Source: Nitrospirota bacterium (GTDB taxonomy: Bacteria > Nitrospirota > JACRHL01). From it: DNA of 64,000 nt. This document shows, one piece after another, positions 29,896-41,427 of the stretch; within the stretch, counting starts at the first letter, position 1; every line of letters begins with the position of its first letter. The position numbers and the translations under genes are program-made. The notes beneath the pieces are model-generated. The model was not told the DNA's origin, ran no database searches, and was given only the letters and a program-made list of their open reading frames with translations. Location of the stretch: NCBI GenBank assembly GCA_016212085.1, contig JACRHL010000005.1, positions 1 to 64,000 on the forward strand, in the 5' to 3' direction.

Positions 29896-31029
29896 CTATT
29901 TTGCGGCCAGGCGGTAGTCCGCCATGAGGCCGATGAAGCGGTTGAACAGGTAACGGGCGTCGTGCGGGCCGGGGGCGGCCTCCGGGTGGTATTGCACGCT
30001 GAACGCGGGCAGCGTCTTGTGGCGCACCCCCTCCACGGTCTGGTCGTTGAGGTTGACGTGCGTCACCTCCAGGGTGTCGGGCAGGCTGTCCGGGTCCACC
30101 GCGAAGCCGTGGTTCTGGGCGGTGATCTCCACCTTGCCGGTGGCCAGGTCCATCACCGGCTGGTTGCCGCCGTGGTGGCCGAAGCGCATCTTGAAGGTGC
30201 GCGCCCCCAGCGCCAGGCACAACAACTGGTGCCCCAGGCAGATGCCGAAGATGGGCAACTGGCCCATCAGCCGGCGGATGCGGTCGGCGGCGTAGGGCAC
30301 CGCCGCCGGGTCGCCGGGGCCGTTGGAAAGGAACAGCCCGTCCGGGCGCATGGCCAGCACCTCGCCGGCGGGCATGTCGGCGGGCACCACGGTGACATCG
30401 CAGCCGTGGTCCACCAGGAGGCGTAGGATGTTGCGCTTCACCCCGTAATCGTAGGCCACCACCTTGAAGCGCGGCGCCGGGCGGGAGGCGCCCACGGAGG
30501 GCTGATTCCAGGCGTGGGGGGCGGCGCAGGTGACCGCCTTGGCCAGGTCCTGCCCCTCCATGGACGGGGCCGCCTGGGCCGCCGCCACCGCCGCCGCCAC
30601 GTCCGCCGCCGCCGGGCCGGACACGATCACCCCCTGCTGGGCGCCGTGGTCGCGGATGTGGCGGGTGAGGGCGCGGGTGTCGATGCCCTCGATGCCCGCC
30701 ACGCCGTGGCGCTTGAGGTAGCCGTCCAGATCCTCCTCGGAGCGGAAGTTGGAGGGCATGCGCTCCAGCTCGCGCACGATGAAGCCCGACAGGTACAGCC
30801 GCCCCGACTCGGCGTCGGCGGCGTTCACGCCGTAGTTGCCCTGGTGCGGGTAGGTCATGGTGACCATCTGCCCGGCGTAGGACGGGTCGGTGATGATCTC
30901 CTGGTAGCCGCACAGGGAGGTGTTGAACACCACCTCGCCGGCCACCGGCCGGTCGATGCTGGCGCCCACGGCGTAACCACGGAAGATGCGGCCGTCGGCC
31001 AGGGCCAGCAGGGCGGGGATGCGGCTCAT
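29896..31029 (-). CDS. carA: Carbamoyl-phosphate synthase small subunit
   Basis: The 377-residue glutaminase subunit releases ammonia for CarB. The start at 31029 overlaps the preceding gene by four bases (ATGA); the ORF-track version runs on through it. The N-terminal domain has [24 protein letters not shown]. The class I amidotransferase domain has the nucleophile in [10 protein letters not shown], with [12 protein letters not shown] carrying the catalytic His-x-Glu. It is fourth in the pyrR-pyrB-pyrX-carA-carB operon. Confidence 0.97.
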   Translation of the reverse strand: MSRIPALLALADGRIFRGYAVGASIDRPVAGEVVFNTSLCGYQEIITDPSYAGQMVTMTYPHQGNYGVNAADAESGRLYLSGFIVRELERMPSNFRSEEDLDGYLKRHGVAGIEGIDTRALTRHIRDHGAQQGVIVSGPAAADVAAAVAAAQAAPSMEGQDLAKAVTCAAPHAWNQPSVGASRPAPRFKVVAYDYGVKRNILRLLVDHGCDVTVVPADMPAGEVLAMRPDGLFLSNGPGDPAAVPYAADRIRRLMGQLPIFGICLGHQLLCLALGARTFKMRFGHHGGNQPVMDLATGKVEITAQNHGFAVDPDSLPDTLEVTHVNLNDQTVEGVRHKTLPAFSVQYHPEAAPGPHDARYLFNRFIGLMADYRLAAK

Positions 31030-32356
31030 GCGCCACCCCCAAGGCCGGCGGCCACGGGCGGCGCCTCGGCGGCGAACACGGCTTGGCCGCCGATCAGGGT
31101 GTGGCGCACCCGCCCCGGCAGGGTGTGGCCCAGGAACGGGGTGTTGAGCCCGTGGCCGGACAGGGCGGCGCGGGTCACCTGCCAGCGGGCGCCCAGGTCG
31201 ACGACGCTCAGGTCGGCGGGCGCGCCCTCCGCAAGGGTTCCGGCGCCGGCGGGCGCCCCGAAGACTTGGCCGGGGCCCACGGTCCAGCGGGCGACGGCGG
31301 TGGGCAGATCCAAAATTCCCTCCTCCACCAGTAACAGCGTGAGTGACAATGCGGTGGCCAGTGCCGCCACGCCGAACGGCGCGTGGTCGAACTCCACCTG
31401 TTTCTCGAATTCGGCGTGCGGGGCGTGGCACGAGGCGATGACCGCCACCGTGCCGTCCGCCACCGCCTCGCGCAGGGCGCGGACATCCGCGTCCGAGCGC
31501 AGCGGCGGGTACACCTTGCCGTTGGTGTCGTACCCTTCCAGGAAGGCGTCGGTGAGCAGCAGGTAGTGGGGCGCGGTGCCGGCGCTCACCGGCACGCCGC
31601 GGCGGATGGCGTCGCCGAGCAGGCGCACCGAGCCGGCGGTGGACACGGGCGAGATGTGCACCCGGCAGCCGGTGAGCTCCGCCAGGGCGATGTCGCGCGC
31701 CACGGAGATCTCCTCGCTGGCGGCGGGGATGCCCGACAGCCCCAGGCGGGTGGACACCGCCCCCTCGTGCATCACGCCCTTGCCCGAGAGGCCCAGATCC
31801 TGCGGCACGGTGATCACCGGCAGGCCCACGCCGCGGGCGTATTCCAGGGCGCGGCGCATCATCTGGCTGCTGTCCACCGGCACCCACGCGTCGGACACCG
31901 CCGGGCAGCCGGAGCGCGCCAGCTCGCCCATCTCGGAGAGCACCTCGCCGGCCATGCCGCGGGTGAGCGCCCCCACCGGCAGCACGTGCGCGGCCCCGGC
32001 GGCGCGGGCCTTGGCGCGCACCAGCTCGCACACCGCCAGGGAATCCGCCACCGGGTTGGTGTTGGGCATGGCGAACAGCCGGGTGATGCCGCCCCTGGCC
32101 GCGTCCCCCGCCGCCTGGGCGATGGTTTCCTTGTATTCGTAGCCCGGCTCGCGCAGGTGCGCCTGGGTGTCGGTGAAGCCCGGCAGCACGTGGCAGCCGG
32201 CGGCGTCGAGGGTGGCGCCATGGCCCGGCAGCCTTCCCGGCTCGGCCACCATCGCCACCCGGCCGTCCACGATCAGCAGGTCGCGCGGGGCGTCGATGCC
32301 CGCCGCCGGGTCCACCAGGTGGCCGCCGACGATGCGGACGGTATGCTGTAACGCGC

Positions 32357-32360
<4 letters not shown>
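31026..32360 (-). CDS. pyrX: Dihydroorotase-like protein lacking metal ligands (PyrX / pyrC')
   Basis: The 444-residue protein has the class I dihydroorotase fold ([29 protein letters not shown]) but has lost the catalytic set. The DxHxH motif is DTQAH, SDDG is SDAW, the HxED region reads VPQD, the PHH motif is PHY, and the catalytic DHAPH is CHAPH. In Pseudomonas an inactive homologue encoded next to pyrB (pyrC'/pyrX) is needed to assemble aspartate transcarbamylase. The same role is inferred here from position and lost residues. Its start and stop overlap pyrB and carA by ATGA. An active PyrC should be encoded elsewhere. Confidence 0.85.
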
Positions 32361-33309
<949 letters not shown>

Positions 33310-33313
<4 letters not shown>

Positions 33314-33903
33314 GGCTGGCCTCCCGGATGGAGCACCACGCGGCTGACGTGATGGTCGCCGGTGAACCGCACGCGCACCCGGTCGGCGCGCTCGGTGGGG
33401 ATGTTCTTGCCGACGATGTCGGGGCGGATGGGCAGCTCGCGGTGGCCCCGGTCCACCAGCACCGCCAGCCGCACCCGGTCCGGCCGGCCGAAGTCCATGA
33501 GGGCGTTCAGGGCCGCGCGGATGGTGCGCCCGGTGAACAGCACGTCGTCCACCAGCAGCACGTCCTTGCCGGCGATGTCGAAGGGGATCAGGGTTTCCCT
33601 CAGCTCCGGCTGGTCCGCCCGCTCGCCCAGGTCGTCCCGGTACAGGGTGATGTCGAGCAGCCCCAGGGGGGGGCGGGTGCCGCTGATCTGGGTGATGAGT
33701 TCCACCAGCCGCTGGGCCAGATAGTCGCCGCCGGTGCGGATGCCGATCAGCGCCAGTTCCGCGTTGGGGTGACGGGTTTCCAGGGCCTCGTGGGCGATGC
33801 GGCGCAGCACGCGCTCGGCGGCCTCGCCATCGAGGATGGTGCGCCCCGCGGGGTCCTCGGCGCCCGTGTGCGCGGACGGCTGCTGTTCGATTGGCGGCGC
33901 CAT
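33310..33903 (-). CDS. pyrR: Bifunctional pyr operon RNA-binding regulator / uracil phosphoribosyltransferase PyrR
   Basis: The protein is 197 residues from the ATG at 33903. Its Shine-Dalgarno AAGGA is eight bases upstream and lies in the PyrR-binding hairpin. The PRPP loop [18 protein letters not shown] and LYRDDLGE are typical of PyrR. The C-terminal [23 protein letters not shown] also matches. UMP- or UTP-bound PyrR binds pyr mRNA in Bacillus and mycobacteria. Many Gram-negative PyrR proteins are thought to lack RNA targets, so the leader hairpin here is important evidence for regulation. Confidence 0.93.
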
Positions 33904-33945
33904 GGGGATGATCCTTCTCGGCCTCACGGGACCGGGTTAAAGGAC
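33904..33945 (-). promoter_or_regulatory. PyrR-binding RNA hairpin overlapping the pyrR ribosome binding site
   Basis: On the minus strand the leader contains CCTTTAACCCGGTCCCGTG followed by AGGCCGAGAAGGAT. It matches the PyrR site of Bacillus (CUUUAA, then GUCC, a GAGAGG-like loop and GAGAAGGAU) almost position for position. GGTC pairs with GGCC around the CCGTGA loop, and TCCTT pairs with AAGGA. The AAGGA strand is the pyrR Shine-Dalgarno sequence. Binding should therefore block translation rather than act through a terminator, and no terminator is visible. Confidence 0.85.
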
Positions 33946-33978
33946 GTGCGTAATCAATGACTCGATTGGAGCCTATCC

Positions 33979-34007
33979 ATGTTAAGGAGATCGGCCGGTC
34001 CGGTCAA
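33979..34007 (-). promoter_or_regulatory. Predicted promoter of the pyr operon
   Basis: On the minus strand TTGACC (plus 34002-34007) and TAACAT (plus 33979-33984) are 17 bases apart. A start near 33972 would give a leader of about 70 nt that contains the whole PyrR hairpin. Confidence 0.5.
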
Positions 34008-34068
34008 GGGAGCGCCGCCCCCGTCGGGCGGTGGATTTTTCGGCCATCGGCAAGCGGGGGGTTTGGGG

Positions 34069-34074
34069 TATAAT
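34069..34074 (+). promoter_or_regulatory. Candidate -10 element for gltBD
   Basis: A perfect TATAAT stands in the divergent pyrR-gltB region, with no good -35 at standard spacing. Transcription from here would give gltB a GC-rich leader of about 150 nt, including GCCCG/CGGGC long-range pairing before an AT-rich stretch. I recognise no known riboswitch in it. A hairpin CCGCCC/GGGCGG at about 34016-34032 lies just upstream. Confidence 0.35.
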
Positions 34075-34227
34075 ACCTGATCCAGGGGTCAATCCGTTCG
34101 TCGACGATGCCCGTTTCCGGCCGCCGGCCAGTGCCGCCGGGCCGGCCTTGGGGCACCGGAACGGTGCGCGACCTCCGGGCATGTTTTGTTAACGAGACGA
34201 CACGTTATATAAGCCAACGGTTCGAAT

Positions 34228-37200
34228 ATGTCATCCAAGGATAACCACCCGCGCCCGTCCGGCGGCCTGTACCGCCCCGAGAACGAGCACGATGCCTGCG
34301 GCGTCGGGTTCGTCACCCACATCAAGGGGGTGAAATCCCACGGCATCATCAAGGACGGGCTGCAGATCCTGAACAACCTCACCCACCGTGGCGCGGTGGG
34401 TGCCGACGCGGATTCCGGCGACGGCGCGGGCATCCTCATCCAGCTGCCCGATGCGTTCATGCGCAAGGTGGCGGGGGTCGACCTGCCCCCGGCGGGGCAG
34501 TACGCCGCGGGCGTGGCGTTCCTGCCCACCGAGGTGGACCAGCGCAACCGCTGCGAGCTGGTGATCGAGCAGTTCGTGGCCAACGAGGGCCAGCGTTTCC
34601 TGGGCTGGCGCGACGTGCCCACGGACAACTCCGTCATCGGCGCCGTGGCCAGGCAGGAGGAGCCGGCCATCCGCCAGTTCTTCGTGGCCGCCGAGCACGT
34701 CACCGGCAACGCCTTCGAGCGCAAGCTGTACGTGATCCGCAAGCAGGCCGAGCGCACGGTGCGCGGCCTGGGCATCGGCCAGGGGCACTACTTCTACATC
34801 CCCAGCCTGTCCGCCAACACGCTGATCTACAAGGGCCAGCTCATGGCCCACCAGGTGGCCCCGTATTACCCGGACCTCACCGATCCGGACATGGTCTCCG
34901 CCATCGCCCTGGTGCACCAGCGCTACAGCACCAACACCTTCCCCACCTGGGGTCTGGCGCAGCCGTTCCGCTTCATCGCCCACAACGGCGAGATCAACAC
35001 CATCACGGGCAACCGCCACTGGATGCAGGCGCGCGAAAGCCAGCTCGAATCCGGCCGCTTCGGCCGCGACATCGGCAAGCTGCTGCCCATCATCGAGCCG
35101 CGCATGAGCGACTCGGCCAGCTTCGACAACGTGTTCGAGCTGCTGGTCATGGCGGGCCGCTCGCTGCCCCACGCGGCCATGATGATGATCCCCGAGGCGT
35201 GGGGCCGGCACGACGAGATGCCCCAGGAGCGCCGCGACTTCTACGAGTTCCACGCCAAGCTCATGGAGCCGTGGGACGGGCCGGCGGCCATGGCCTTCAC
35301 CGACGGCCGCATGGTGGGCGCCACCCTGGACCGCAACGGCTTGCGCCCGGCGCGCTACATGGTCACCAAGGACGATCGTATCATCATGGCCTCCGAGGCC
35401 GGCGTGCTGGACGTGCCGCCGTCCCAGATCGTCAGCAAGTGGCGCCTGCAACCGGGCCGCATGTTCCTGGTGGACACCGTCCAGGGCCGCATCATCGACG
35501 ATGTGGAGGTGAAGCAGGAGATCTCCGCCGCCAAGCCGTATGGCCGCTGGCTCAAGTCGAACCAGCTGCACCTGGCCCGGCTCGACCTGTCGCCGGTGGT
35601 GCCGCCGCTGACCGGCGAGGAGTTGCTGGCCCACCAGCGCACCTACGGCTATTCGGACGAGGATCTCAAGGTGATCCTGGGGCCCATGGCCCTGGAGGGG
35701 CAGGAGCCCGTCGGCTCCATGGGCAACGACACCGCGCTGGCGGTCCTGTCGGACAAGCCGCAGTTGCTGTACAACTACTTCAAGCAGCTGTTCGCGCAGG
35801 TGACCAACCCGCCCATCGATCCGATCCGCGAGGAGATCGTGATGTCCACCGGCTGCGCCATCGGTTCCGAGCAGAACCTGTTGCGCGCCAGCCCCATCAG
35901 CGCGCGCCGCATCCGCCTCGAGACGCCGATCCTCAGCAACGAGGAGCTGGCCAAGATGCGTTCGGTGAAGCTGTACAACATCAAGACCGTCACCCTGCCC
36001 ATGCTGTTCAACGCCACCGACGGCGCGACGGGCATGGAGGACGCCATCGACCGCCTGTGCGAGAAGGCGGAGGATGCCATCCAGAACGGCTGTACCATCC
36101 TCATCCTGTCGGACCGGGGCGCCACCCGCCGCAAGGCCCCCATTCCCAGCCTGCTGGCCACGGCGGCGGTGCACAACCACCTGATCCGGAAGGGGCTGCG
36201 CACCCGCGCCGGCTTCGTGGTCGAGACCGCCGAGGCGCGCGAGGTGATGCACTTCGCGCTGCTGCTGGGTTATGGCGCCGGCGCCATCAACCCCTATCTG
36301 GCGCTGGACACCATCAACGCGCTGTGCGACACGGGCCTGATCCCCGCCGACAAGCCGGTGGAGAAGTGCCACGCCAACTACGTGAAGGCGATCACCAAGG
36401 GGCTGCTCAAGGTCATCTCGAAGATGGGCATCTCCACCGTCCAGAGCTACCGCGGCTCGCACCTGTTCGAGGCCATCGGCCTCACCACCGAGGTGGTGGA
36501 GCGCTACTTCACCGGCACCGCCTCGCGCCTGGAGGGCATCGGCATCGCCGAGATGACCGAGGAGACCCTGCGCCGCCACCGCAAGGCGTTCCCGGCGCGC
36601 CCGGTGCCAAGCCTGCCCCTGGAGCACGACGGCCAGTACCAGTGGCGCCGCGGCGGCGAGTTCCACCAGCTCAACCCGGACGTGGTGGCCACCCTTCAGG
36701 AAGCGGTGCGCCGCAACAGCTTCGAGACCTTCCGCGACTACTCGCGCAAGGTGAACGAGGCCAGCCGCCGCTATGCCACCCTGCGCGGCCTGATGGACTT
36801 CAAGTTCGCCAAGCAGCCGGTGCCCCTGGACGAGGTGGAACCCGCGTCGGAGATCGTCAAGCGCTTCGCCACGGGGGCCATGTCGTTCGGCTCCATCAGC
36901 AAGGAGGCGCACGAGAACCTGGCCATCGCCATGAACCGCATCGGCGGCCGCAGCAACACCGGCGAGGGCGGCGAGGACCCGGATCGCTTCAGCCGCGACG
37001 CCAACGGCGACCTGCGCCGCAGCGCCATCAAGCAGGTGGCCTCCGGCCGCTTCGGGGTGACCAGCCACTACCTGACCAACGCCGACGAGTTGCAGATCAA
37101 GATCGCCCAGGGCGCCAAGCCCGGCGAGGGCGGCCAGTTGCCGGGCCACAAGGTGGACGCCGTCATCGCCAAGGTGCGGCACGCCACCCCCGGCGTGGGC

Positions 37201-38772
37201 CTGATCTCGCCGCCGCCGCACCACGACATCTACTCCATCGAGGACTTGGCCCAGCTCATCTTCGACCTGAAGAACGCCAACCCCCAGGCGCGCATCAGCG
37301 TGAAGCTGGTGGCCGAGGTGGGCGTGGGCACCATCGCCGCGGGCGTCGCCAAGGGCCACGCCGACCTGATCGTGATCGCCGGGCACGACGGCGGCACCGG
37401 CGCCTCGCCCATCAGCAGCGTGCGCCACGCGGGCTCGCCGTGGGAGCTGGGCCTGTCGGAAACCCAGCAGGTGCTGGTGCTGAACGACCTGCGCGGCCGC
37501 ACCCGCGTGCAGACGGACGGCCAGCTCAAGACCGGCCGCGACGTGGTGGTGGGCGCGCTGCTCGGCGCCGACGAGTTCGGCTTCGCCACCGCACCGTTGA
37601 TCGCCTCCGGCTGCATCATGATGCGCAAGTGCCACCTGAACACCTGCCCGGTGGGCATCGCCACCCAGGACCCGGAGCTGCGCAAGAAGTTCGCCGGCAA
37701 GCCGGAGCACGTGATCAACTTCTTCTTCTTCCTGGCGGAAGAGGTGCGCGAGCTGATGGCCAAGCTGGGCTTCCGCAAGTTCGAGGACATGGTGGGCCGG
37801 GTGGACCTGCTCAGGACCAAGGCCGCCATCGACCACTGGAAGGCCAAGGGGGTCGACCTGACCGCCATCCTGCACCGGCCCGACACCCCGGGTTACGCCA
37901 TCCGCAACGTGGCGCGCCAGCACCACGACATCGCCGACGTGATGGATCGCAAGCTCATCGAGCTGGCGCAGCCGGCCCTGGAGCACGGCCAGCGGGTCGA
38001 GGCGCGGCTGGACATCCGCAACGTGCACCGCACCGTGGGCACCATGCTCGGCCACGAGGTGACCAAGCGCTTCGGCGCCGACGGCCTGCCGGACGACACC
38101 ATCCGCTTCACCTTCAACGGCACGGCGGGGCAGAGCTTTGGCGCGTTCCTGCCGCGCGGCATCACCCTGCGCATCTCCGGCGACGCCAACGACTACACGG
38201 GCAAGGGCCTGTCCGGCGGGCGCGTCATCGTCGCCCCCCCTGCGGACGCCACGTACCTGTCGGACCGCAACCTCATCGTCGGCAACACGGTGTTGTACGG
38301 CGCCACCGGCGGTGACGCGTTCTTCCGGGGCGTCGCCGGCGAGCGCTTCGCCGTGCGCAACTCCGGCGCCCGCGCGGTGGTGGAGGGCGTGGGCGACCAC
38401 GGCTGCGAATACATGACCGGCGGCCGCGTGGTGGTGCTGGGCAAAACCGGCCGCAACTTCGCCGCCGGCATGAGTGGCGGCGTCGCGTTCGTGTACGACC
38501 CGCGCGAGCGCTTCCCCGAGCGCTGCAACAAGGCCATGATCGAGCTGTCCCACGTGAGCGATCCGGACGACGTGCGCGAGCTGCACGATCTGGTTTCGCG
38601 TCATGCGGCGTTGACCGGCAGCCTGGTCGCGGCGGATATTCTGGAGGAGTGGGAAGAGGCCTATCCCAGCTTCGTGAAGGTGTTGCCCGTCGACTACAAG
38701 CGGGTGATGGCGGAGATGGCGCGGGCCGCCGGGAACAAGGATTCGGTGCTGGAGGGTTCCGGTCGTGGGTAA
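34228..38772 (+). CDS. gltB: Glutamate synthase large subunit
   Basis: The 1514-residue subunit converts glutamine and 2-oxoglutarate to glutamate with GltD. The short propeptide ends before the catalytic Cys in [14 protein letters not shown]. The class II amidotransferase domain ([18 protein letters not shown]) leads into the central and FMN-binding domains ([36 protein letters not shown]). The 3Fe-4S cysteines are in [15 protein letters not shown], and the C-terminal beta-helix domain ends near residue 1450. It overlaps gltD by eight bases. Confidence 0.97.
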   Translation: MSSKDNHPRPSGGLYRPENEHDACGVGFVTHIKGVKSHGIIKDGLQILNNLTHRGAVGADADSGDGAGILIQLPDAFMRKVAGVDLPPAGQYAAGVAFLPTEVDQRNRCELVIEQFVANEGQRFLGWRDVPTDNSVIGAVARQEEPAIRQFFVAAEHVTGNAFERKLYVIRKQAERTVRGLGIGQGHYFYIPSLSANTLIYKGQLMAHQVAPYYPDLTDPDMVSAIALVHQRYSTNTFPTWGLAQPFRFIAHNGEINTITGNRHWMQARESQLESGRFGRDIGKLLPIIEPRMSDSASFDNVFELLVMAGRSLPHAAMMMIPEAWGRHDEMPQERRDFYEFHAKLMEPWDGPAAMAFTDGRMVGATLDRNGLRPARYMVTKDDRIIMASEAGVLDVPPSQIVSKWRLQPGRMFLVDTVQGRIIDDVEVKQEISAAKPYGRWLKSNQLHLARLDLSPVVPPLTGEELLAHQRTYGYSDEDLKVILGPMALEGQEPVGSMGNDTALAVLSDKPQLLYNYFKQLFAQVTNPPIDPIREEIVMSTGCAIGSEQNLLRASPISARRIRLETPILSNEELAKMRSVKLYNIKTVTLPMLFNATDGATGMEDAIDRLCEKAEDAIQNGCTILILSDRGATRRKAPIPSLLATAAVHNHLIRKGLRTRAGFVVETAEAREVMHFALLLGYGAGAINPYLALDTINALCDTGLIPADKPVEKCHANYVKAITKGLLKVISKMGISTVQSYRGSHLFEAIGLTTEVVERYFTGTASRLEGIGIAEMTEETLRRHRKAFPARPVPSLPLEHDGQYQWRRGGEFHQLNPDVVATLQEAVRRNSFETFRDYSRKVNEASRRYATLRGLMDFKFAKQPVPLDEVEPASEIVKRFATGAMSFGSISKEAHENLAIAMNRIGGRSNTGEGGEDPDRFSRDANGDLRRSAIKQVASGRFGVTSHYLTNADELQIKIAQGAKPGEGGQLPGHKVDAVIAKVRHATPGVGLISPPPHHDIYSIEDLAQLIFDLKNANPQARISVKLVAEVGVGTIAAGVAKGHADLIVIAGHDGGTGASPISSVRHAGSPWELGLSETQQVLVLNDLRGRTRVQTDGQLKTGRDVVVGALLGADEFGFATAPLIASGCIMMRKCHLNTCPVGIATQDPELRKKFAGKPEHVINFFFFLAEEVRELMAKLGFRKFEDMVGRVDLLRTKAAIDHWKAKGVDLTAILHRPDTPGYAIRNVARQHHDIADVMDRKLIELAQPALEHGQRVEARLDIRNVHRTVGTMLGHEVTKRFGADGLPDDTIRFTFNGTAGQSFGAFLPRGITLRISGDANDYTGKGLSGGRVIVAPPADATYLSDRNLIVGNTVLYGATGGDAFFRGVAGERFAVRNSGARAVVEGVGDHGCEYMTGGRVVVLGKTGRNFAAGMSGGVAFVYDPRERFPERCNKAMIELSHVSDPDDVRELHDLVSRHAALTGSLVAADILEEWEEAYPSFVKVLPVDYKRVMAEMARAAGNKDSVLEGSGRG

Positions 38773-40210
38773 GGTCACCGGTTTCAAGGAGTATGAACGC
38801 CGCCTGTACGGGTACCGGCCCGTCGAGGAGCGCCTGAACGACCACAAGGAGTTCGTGCTGCCGCTCACGGACGACGAGCTCAGAATCCAGGGCGCCCGCT
38901 GCATGGACTGCGGCGTGCCGTTCTGCCACAGCGGCTGCCCCCTGGGCAACTACATCCCGGACTGGAACGACCTGGTCTACAAGGGGCGCTGGGCCGACGC
39001 CCTCGCGCGCCTGCACGCCACCAACAACTTCCCCGAGGTGACCGGCCGCATCTGCCCCGCCCCGTGCGAGGCCTCGTGCGTGCTCAACATCCACAACAAC
39101 CCGGTCACCATCAAGCAGATCGAGGTGAGCATCATCGACCACGCCTTTGGCGCCGGCCTGGTGAAGCCCCAGGCGCCCGCCAAGCGCACCGGCAAGCGGG
39201 TGGCGGTGGTGGGCTCGGGACCGGCGGGCCTGGCGGCGGCGCAGCAGCTCAACCGGGCGGGCCACTCGGTCACCCTGTTCGAGAAGGACGACCGCATCGG
39301 CGGCCTGATGATGTACGGCATCCCCGACTTCAAGATGGAAAAGACCCTGGTGCAGCGCCGGGTGGACCTGATCGAGGAAGAGGGCGTGGAGATGCGCGCC
39401 GGCACCAACGTGGGGGTGGACATCCCGGTGGCCGAGCTCAAGGAGCAGTTCGACGCCGTCTGCATCTGCATCGGCTCCACCGTCCCGCGCGATCTGCCGG
39501 TGCCGGGGCGCGAGCTTGCCGGCATCCACTTCGCCATGGAGTTCCTGGTGCCGCAGAACCGGCGCAACTGGGGCGATGCCCTGGCGCCGGAGCAGGACAT
39601 CATGGCCACCGGCAAGCGGGTGGCGATCCTGGGCGGTGGCGACACGGGATCGGATTGCCTGGGCACGTCGCTGCGCCACGGCGCCAAGTCCATCCACCAG
39701 TTCGAGCTGCTGCCCGAGCCGCCCCGCGTGCGGACCGACGACAACCCCTGGCCCCAGTGGCCGCGCGTGTGGCGCGACTCCACCAGCCACCAGGAGGGCG
39801 GCGAGCGGCTGTTCGCCGTGCTCACCAAGTCCTTCTCCGGCCACGATGGCAAGGTCACCCGGCTGCACGCCGTCAAGGTGGCGTGGGAGCAAGGCCCCGA
39901 CGGCCGCCCGCGCATGACCGAGGTGCCCGGTTCCGAGTTCACCCTGGATGTGGACCTGGTGCTGCTGGCCATGGGCTACCTGTATCCGGCCACCGCCCCG
40001 TTCGTGAAGGACCTGGGCCTGGAGCTGGACCCGCGCGGCAACATCCGCACCGACGACCGCATGGCCACCAACGTGCCGGGGGTGTTCGCCGCCGGTGACT
40101 GCCATCGGGGCCAAAGCCTGGTGGTGTGGGCCATCTCCGAGGGGCGCCGCGCCGCCCACAACGTGGATGCCTACCTGATGGGCGAAAGCCAGCTCCAGTA
40201 CCACGTCTGA
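38765..40210 (+). CDS. gltD: Glutamate synthase small subunit
   Basis: The 481-residue NADPH-dependent FAD enzyme passes electrons to GltB. The N-terminal 4Fe-4S region has [24 protein letters not shown] and [15 protein letters not shown]. The FAD motif is [17 protein letters not shown], and the NADPH domain has [34 protein letters not shown] near the C-terminus is typical. It starts with GTG inside the gltB end, so the two are coupled. Confidence 0.97.
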   Translation: MGKVTGFKEYERRLYGYRPVEERLNDHKEFVLPLTDDELRIQGARCMDCGVPFCHSGCPLGNYIPDWNDLVYKGRWADALARLHATNNFPEVTGRICPAPCEASCVLNIHNNPVTIKQIEVSIIDHAFGAGLVKPQAPAKRTGKRVAVVGSGPAGLAAAQQLNRAGHSVTLFEKDDRIGGLMMYGIPDFKMEKTLVQRRVDLIEEEGVEMRAGTNVGVDIPVAELKEQFDAVCICIGSTVPRDLPVPGRELAGIHFAMEFLVPQNRRNWGDALAPEQDIMATGKRVAILGGGDTGSDCLGTSLRHGAKSIHQFELLPEPPRVRTDDNPWPQWPRVWRDSTSHQEGGERLFAVLTKSFSGHDGKVTRLHAVKVAWEQGPDGRPRMTEVPGSEFTLDVDLVLLAMGYLYPATAPFVKDLGLELDPRGNIRTDDRMATNVPGVFAAGDCHRGQSLVVWAISEGRRAAHNVDAYLMGESQLQYHV

Positions 40211-40218
40211 TCCACGCC

Positions 40219-40249
40219 GGGGCCGGGCCTTTCCAAGGCGCCCGGCCCC
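40219..40249 (+). terminator. GC-rich hairpin after gltD (weak terminator)
   Basis: GGGGCCGGGC pairs with GCCCGGCCCC around CTTTCCAAG. The T tract after it is poor (CCTTGATTGG), so it may only attenuate readthrough into cbiG or protect the gltBD mRNA. Confidence 0.45.
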
Positions 40250-40271
40250 GCCTTGATTGGGGAGGGTTGCC

Positions 40272-41384
40272 GTGGCCCGGCACGACGGCACCGCCGTGAT
40301 CGCCATCACCAAGCACGGCGCCACCCTGGCGCGGGATCTGGCGGCCAGGCTTCCCGGCGCCCGCCTGATCCTGAGCGACAAGTTCCGGCACATCGGCGGC
40401 GCGGCGGCGGAGTACTATTCCGGCCCCCTGAGCGCCCGGATCGGCGCCTGGTTCCAGACCTATGACCAGTTGATCTTCCACGTCTCGCTGGGGGCGGTGG
40501 TGCGGCTCATCGCGCCCCATCTCCAGTCCAAGGAGACGGACCCGGCGGTGCTGGTGATCGACGACGCCGGGCGCTTCGTCATCTCCGTGCTGTCCGGCCA
40601 CGTGGGGGGCGCCAACGCCTACACGGAGGAGGTGGCCCGCGCCATCGGCGCCACCCCGGTGATCACCACCGCGTCCGACGTGGGCCAGACCATCCCGGTG
40701 GACATCCTGGGCCGCGAGCTGGGCTGGCAGGTGGACCCGGCCACCCACGGCCACATCACCCGCGTGTCCGCCGCCGTGGTGAACGAGGAGCCGGTGGCGT
40801 TCGTCCAGGAGACCGGCGAGCGCGGCTGGTGGACGCGGGACACCCCGCTGCCCCGCAGCATCACCCTGTACGACTCGCTGGACGGGGTGCCGGACACCGC
40901 CGCCGCCATCCTGTGGGTGACGGACCGGGTGCCCGCCGGGCCCGCCTGGGAGCGCATCGCCCCAAGGACGGTGATCTACCGCCCCAGGTCCCTGGTGCTG
41001 GGGCTGGGGTGCGACAAGGGGGCGAGCCGCGAAACCCTGCTGGAGGCCATTTATAAAGCCCTGGAGGGGGCGGCCCTGAGCCTCATGTGCGTGCGGGGCG
41101 TGGCCACCATCGACGCCAAGCGGAACGAGCCCGGCCTGCGCGCCCTGTGCGACGAGATGGACTGGGATTTCGTGACCTATCCCGCCGCCCAACTGGCCGC
41201 CGTGCCGGATATCCCCAACCCCTCCGACGTGGTCCTCAAGTACATGGGCACCCCCGCCGTGGGCGAGCCGGCCGCCATGCTCTCCGCTGGCGTGGGGCCG
41301 GGCGGCCTGGTGGTGGAGAAGCTCAAGTACAAGGGGGCGGACGACCTGAACGCCACGGTGAGCGTGGCCAGGGTGGCCTTTTAG
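40272..41384 (+). CDS. cbiG: Cobalt-precorrin-5A hydrolase CbiG
   Basis: The protein is 370 residues from GTG 40272, preceded by GGGGAGGG at good spacing. It opens the ring A delta-lactone of cobalt-precorrin-5A in anaerobic cobalamin synthesis. The N-terminal domain has ITKHGATLARDLAARL. The middle has GAVVRLIAPHLQSKETDPAVLVIDDAGRFVISVLSGHVGGAN. The C-terminal CobE-like domain has LGLGCDKGASRETLLEAI. It stands apart from cobI by 18 kb, so corrin genes are scattered in this genome. Confidence 0.92.
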   Translation: MARHDGTAVIAITKHGATLARDLAARLPGARLILSDKFRHIGGAAAEYYSGPLSARIGAWFQTYDQLIFHVSLGAVVRLIAPHLQSKETDPAVLVIDDAGRFVISVLSGHVGGANAYTEEVARAIGATPVITTASDVGQTIPVDILGRELGWQVDPATHGHITRVSAAVVNEEPVAFVQETGERGWWTRDTPLPRSITLYDSLDGVPDTAAAILWVTDRVPAGPAWERIAPRTVIYRPRSLVLGLGCDKGASRETLLEAIYKALEGAALSLMCVRGVATIDAKRNEPGLRALCDEMDWDFVTYPAAQLAAVPDIPNPSDVVLKYMGTPAVGEPAAMLSAGVGPGGLVVEKLKYKGADDLNATVSVARVAF

Positions 41385-41427
41385 CTGGCCTTGCGTTCAG
41401 CCGGGCCCAGGGGCCGTGGCGCCGGCC

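Noticed and set aside
34231-38949. 1572-codon open frame on the minus strand opposite gltB
   Set aside because: It is the antisense shadow of the strongly supported gltB gene. The protein is His/Val/Ala-rich with no family motif, as expected for the complement of high-GC codons.
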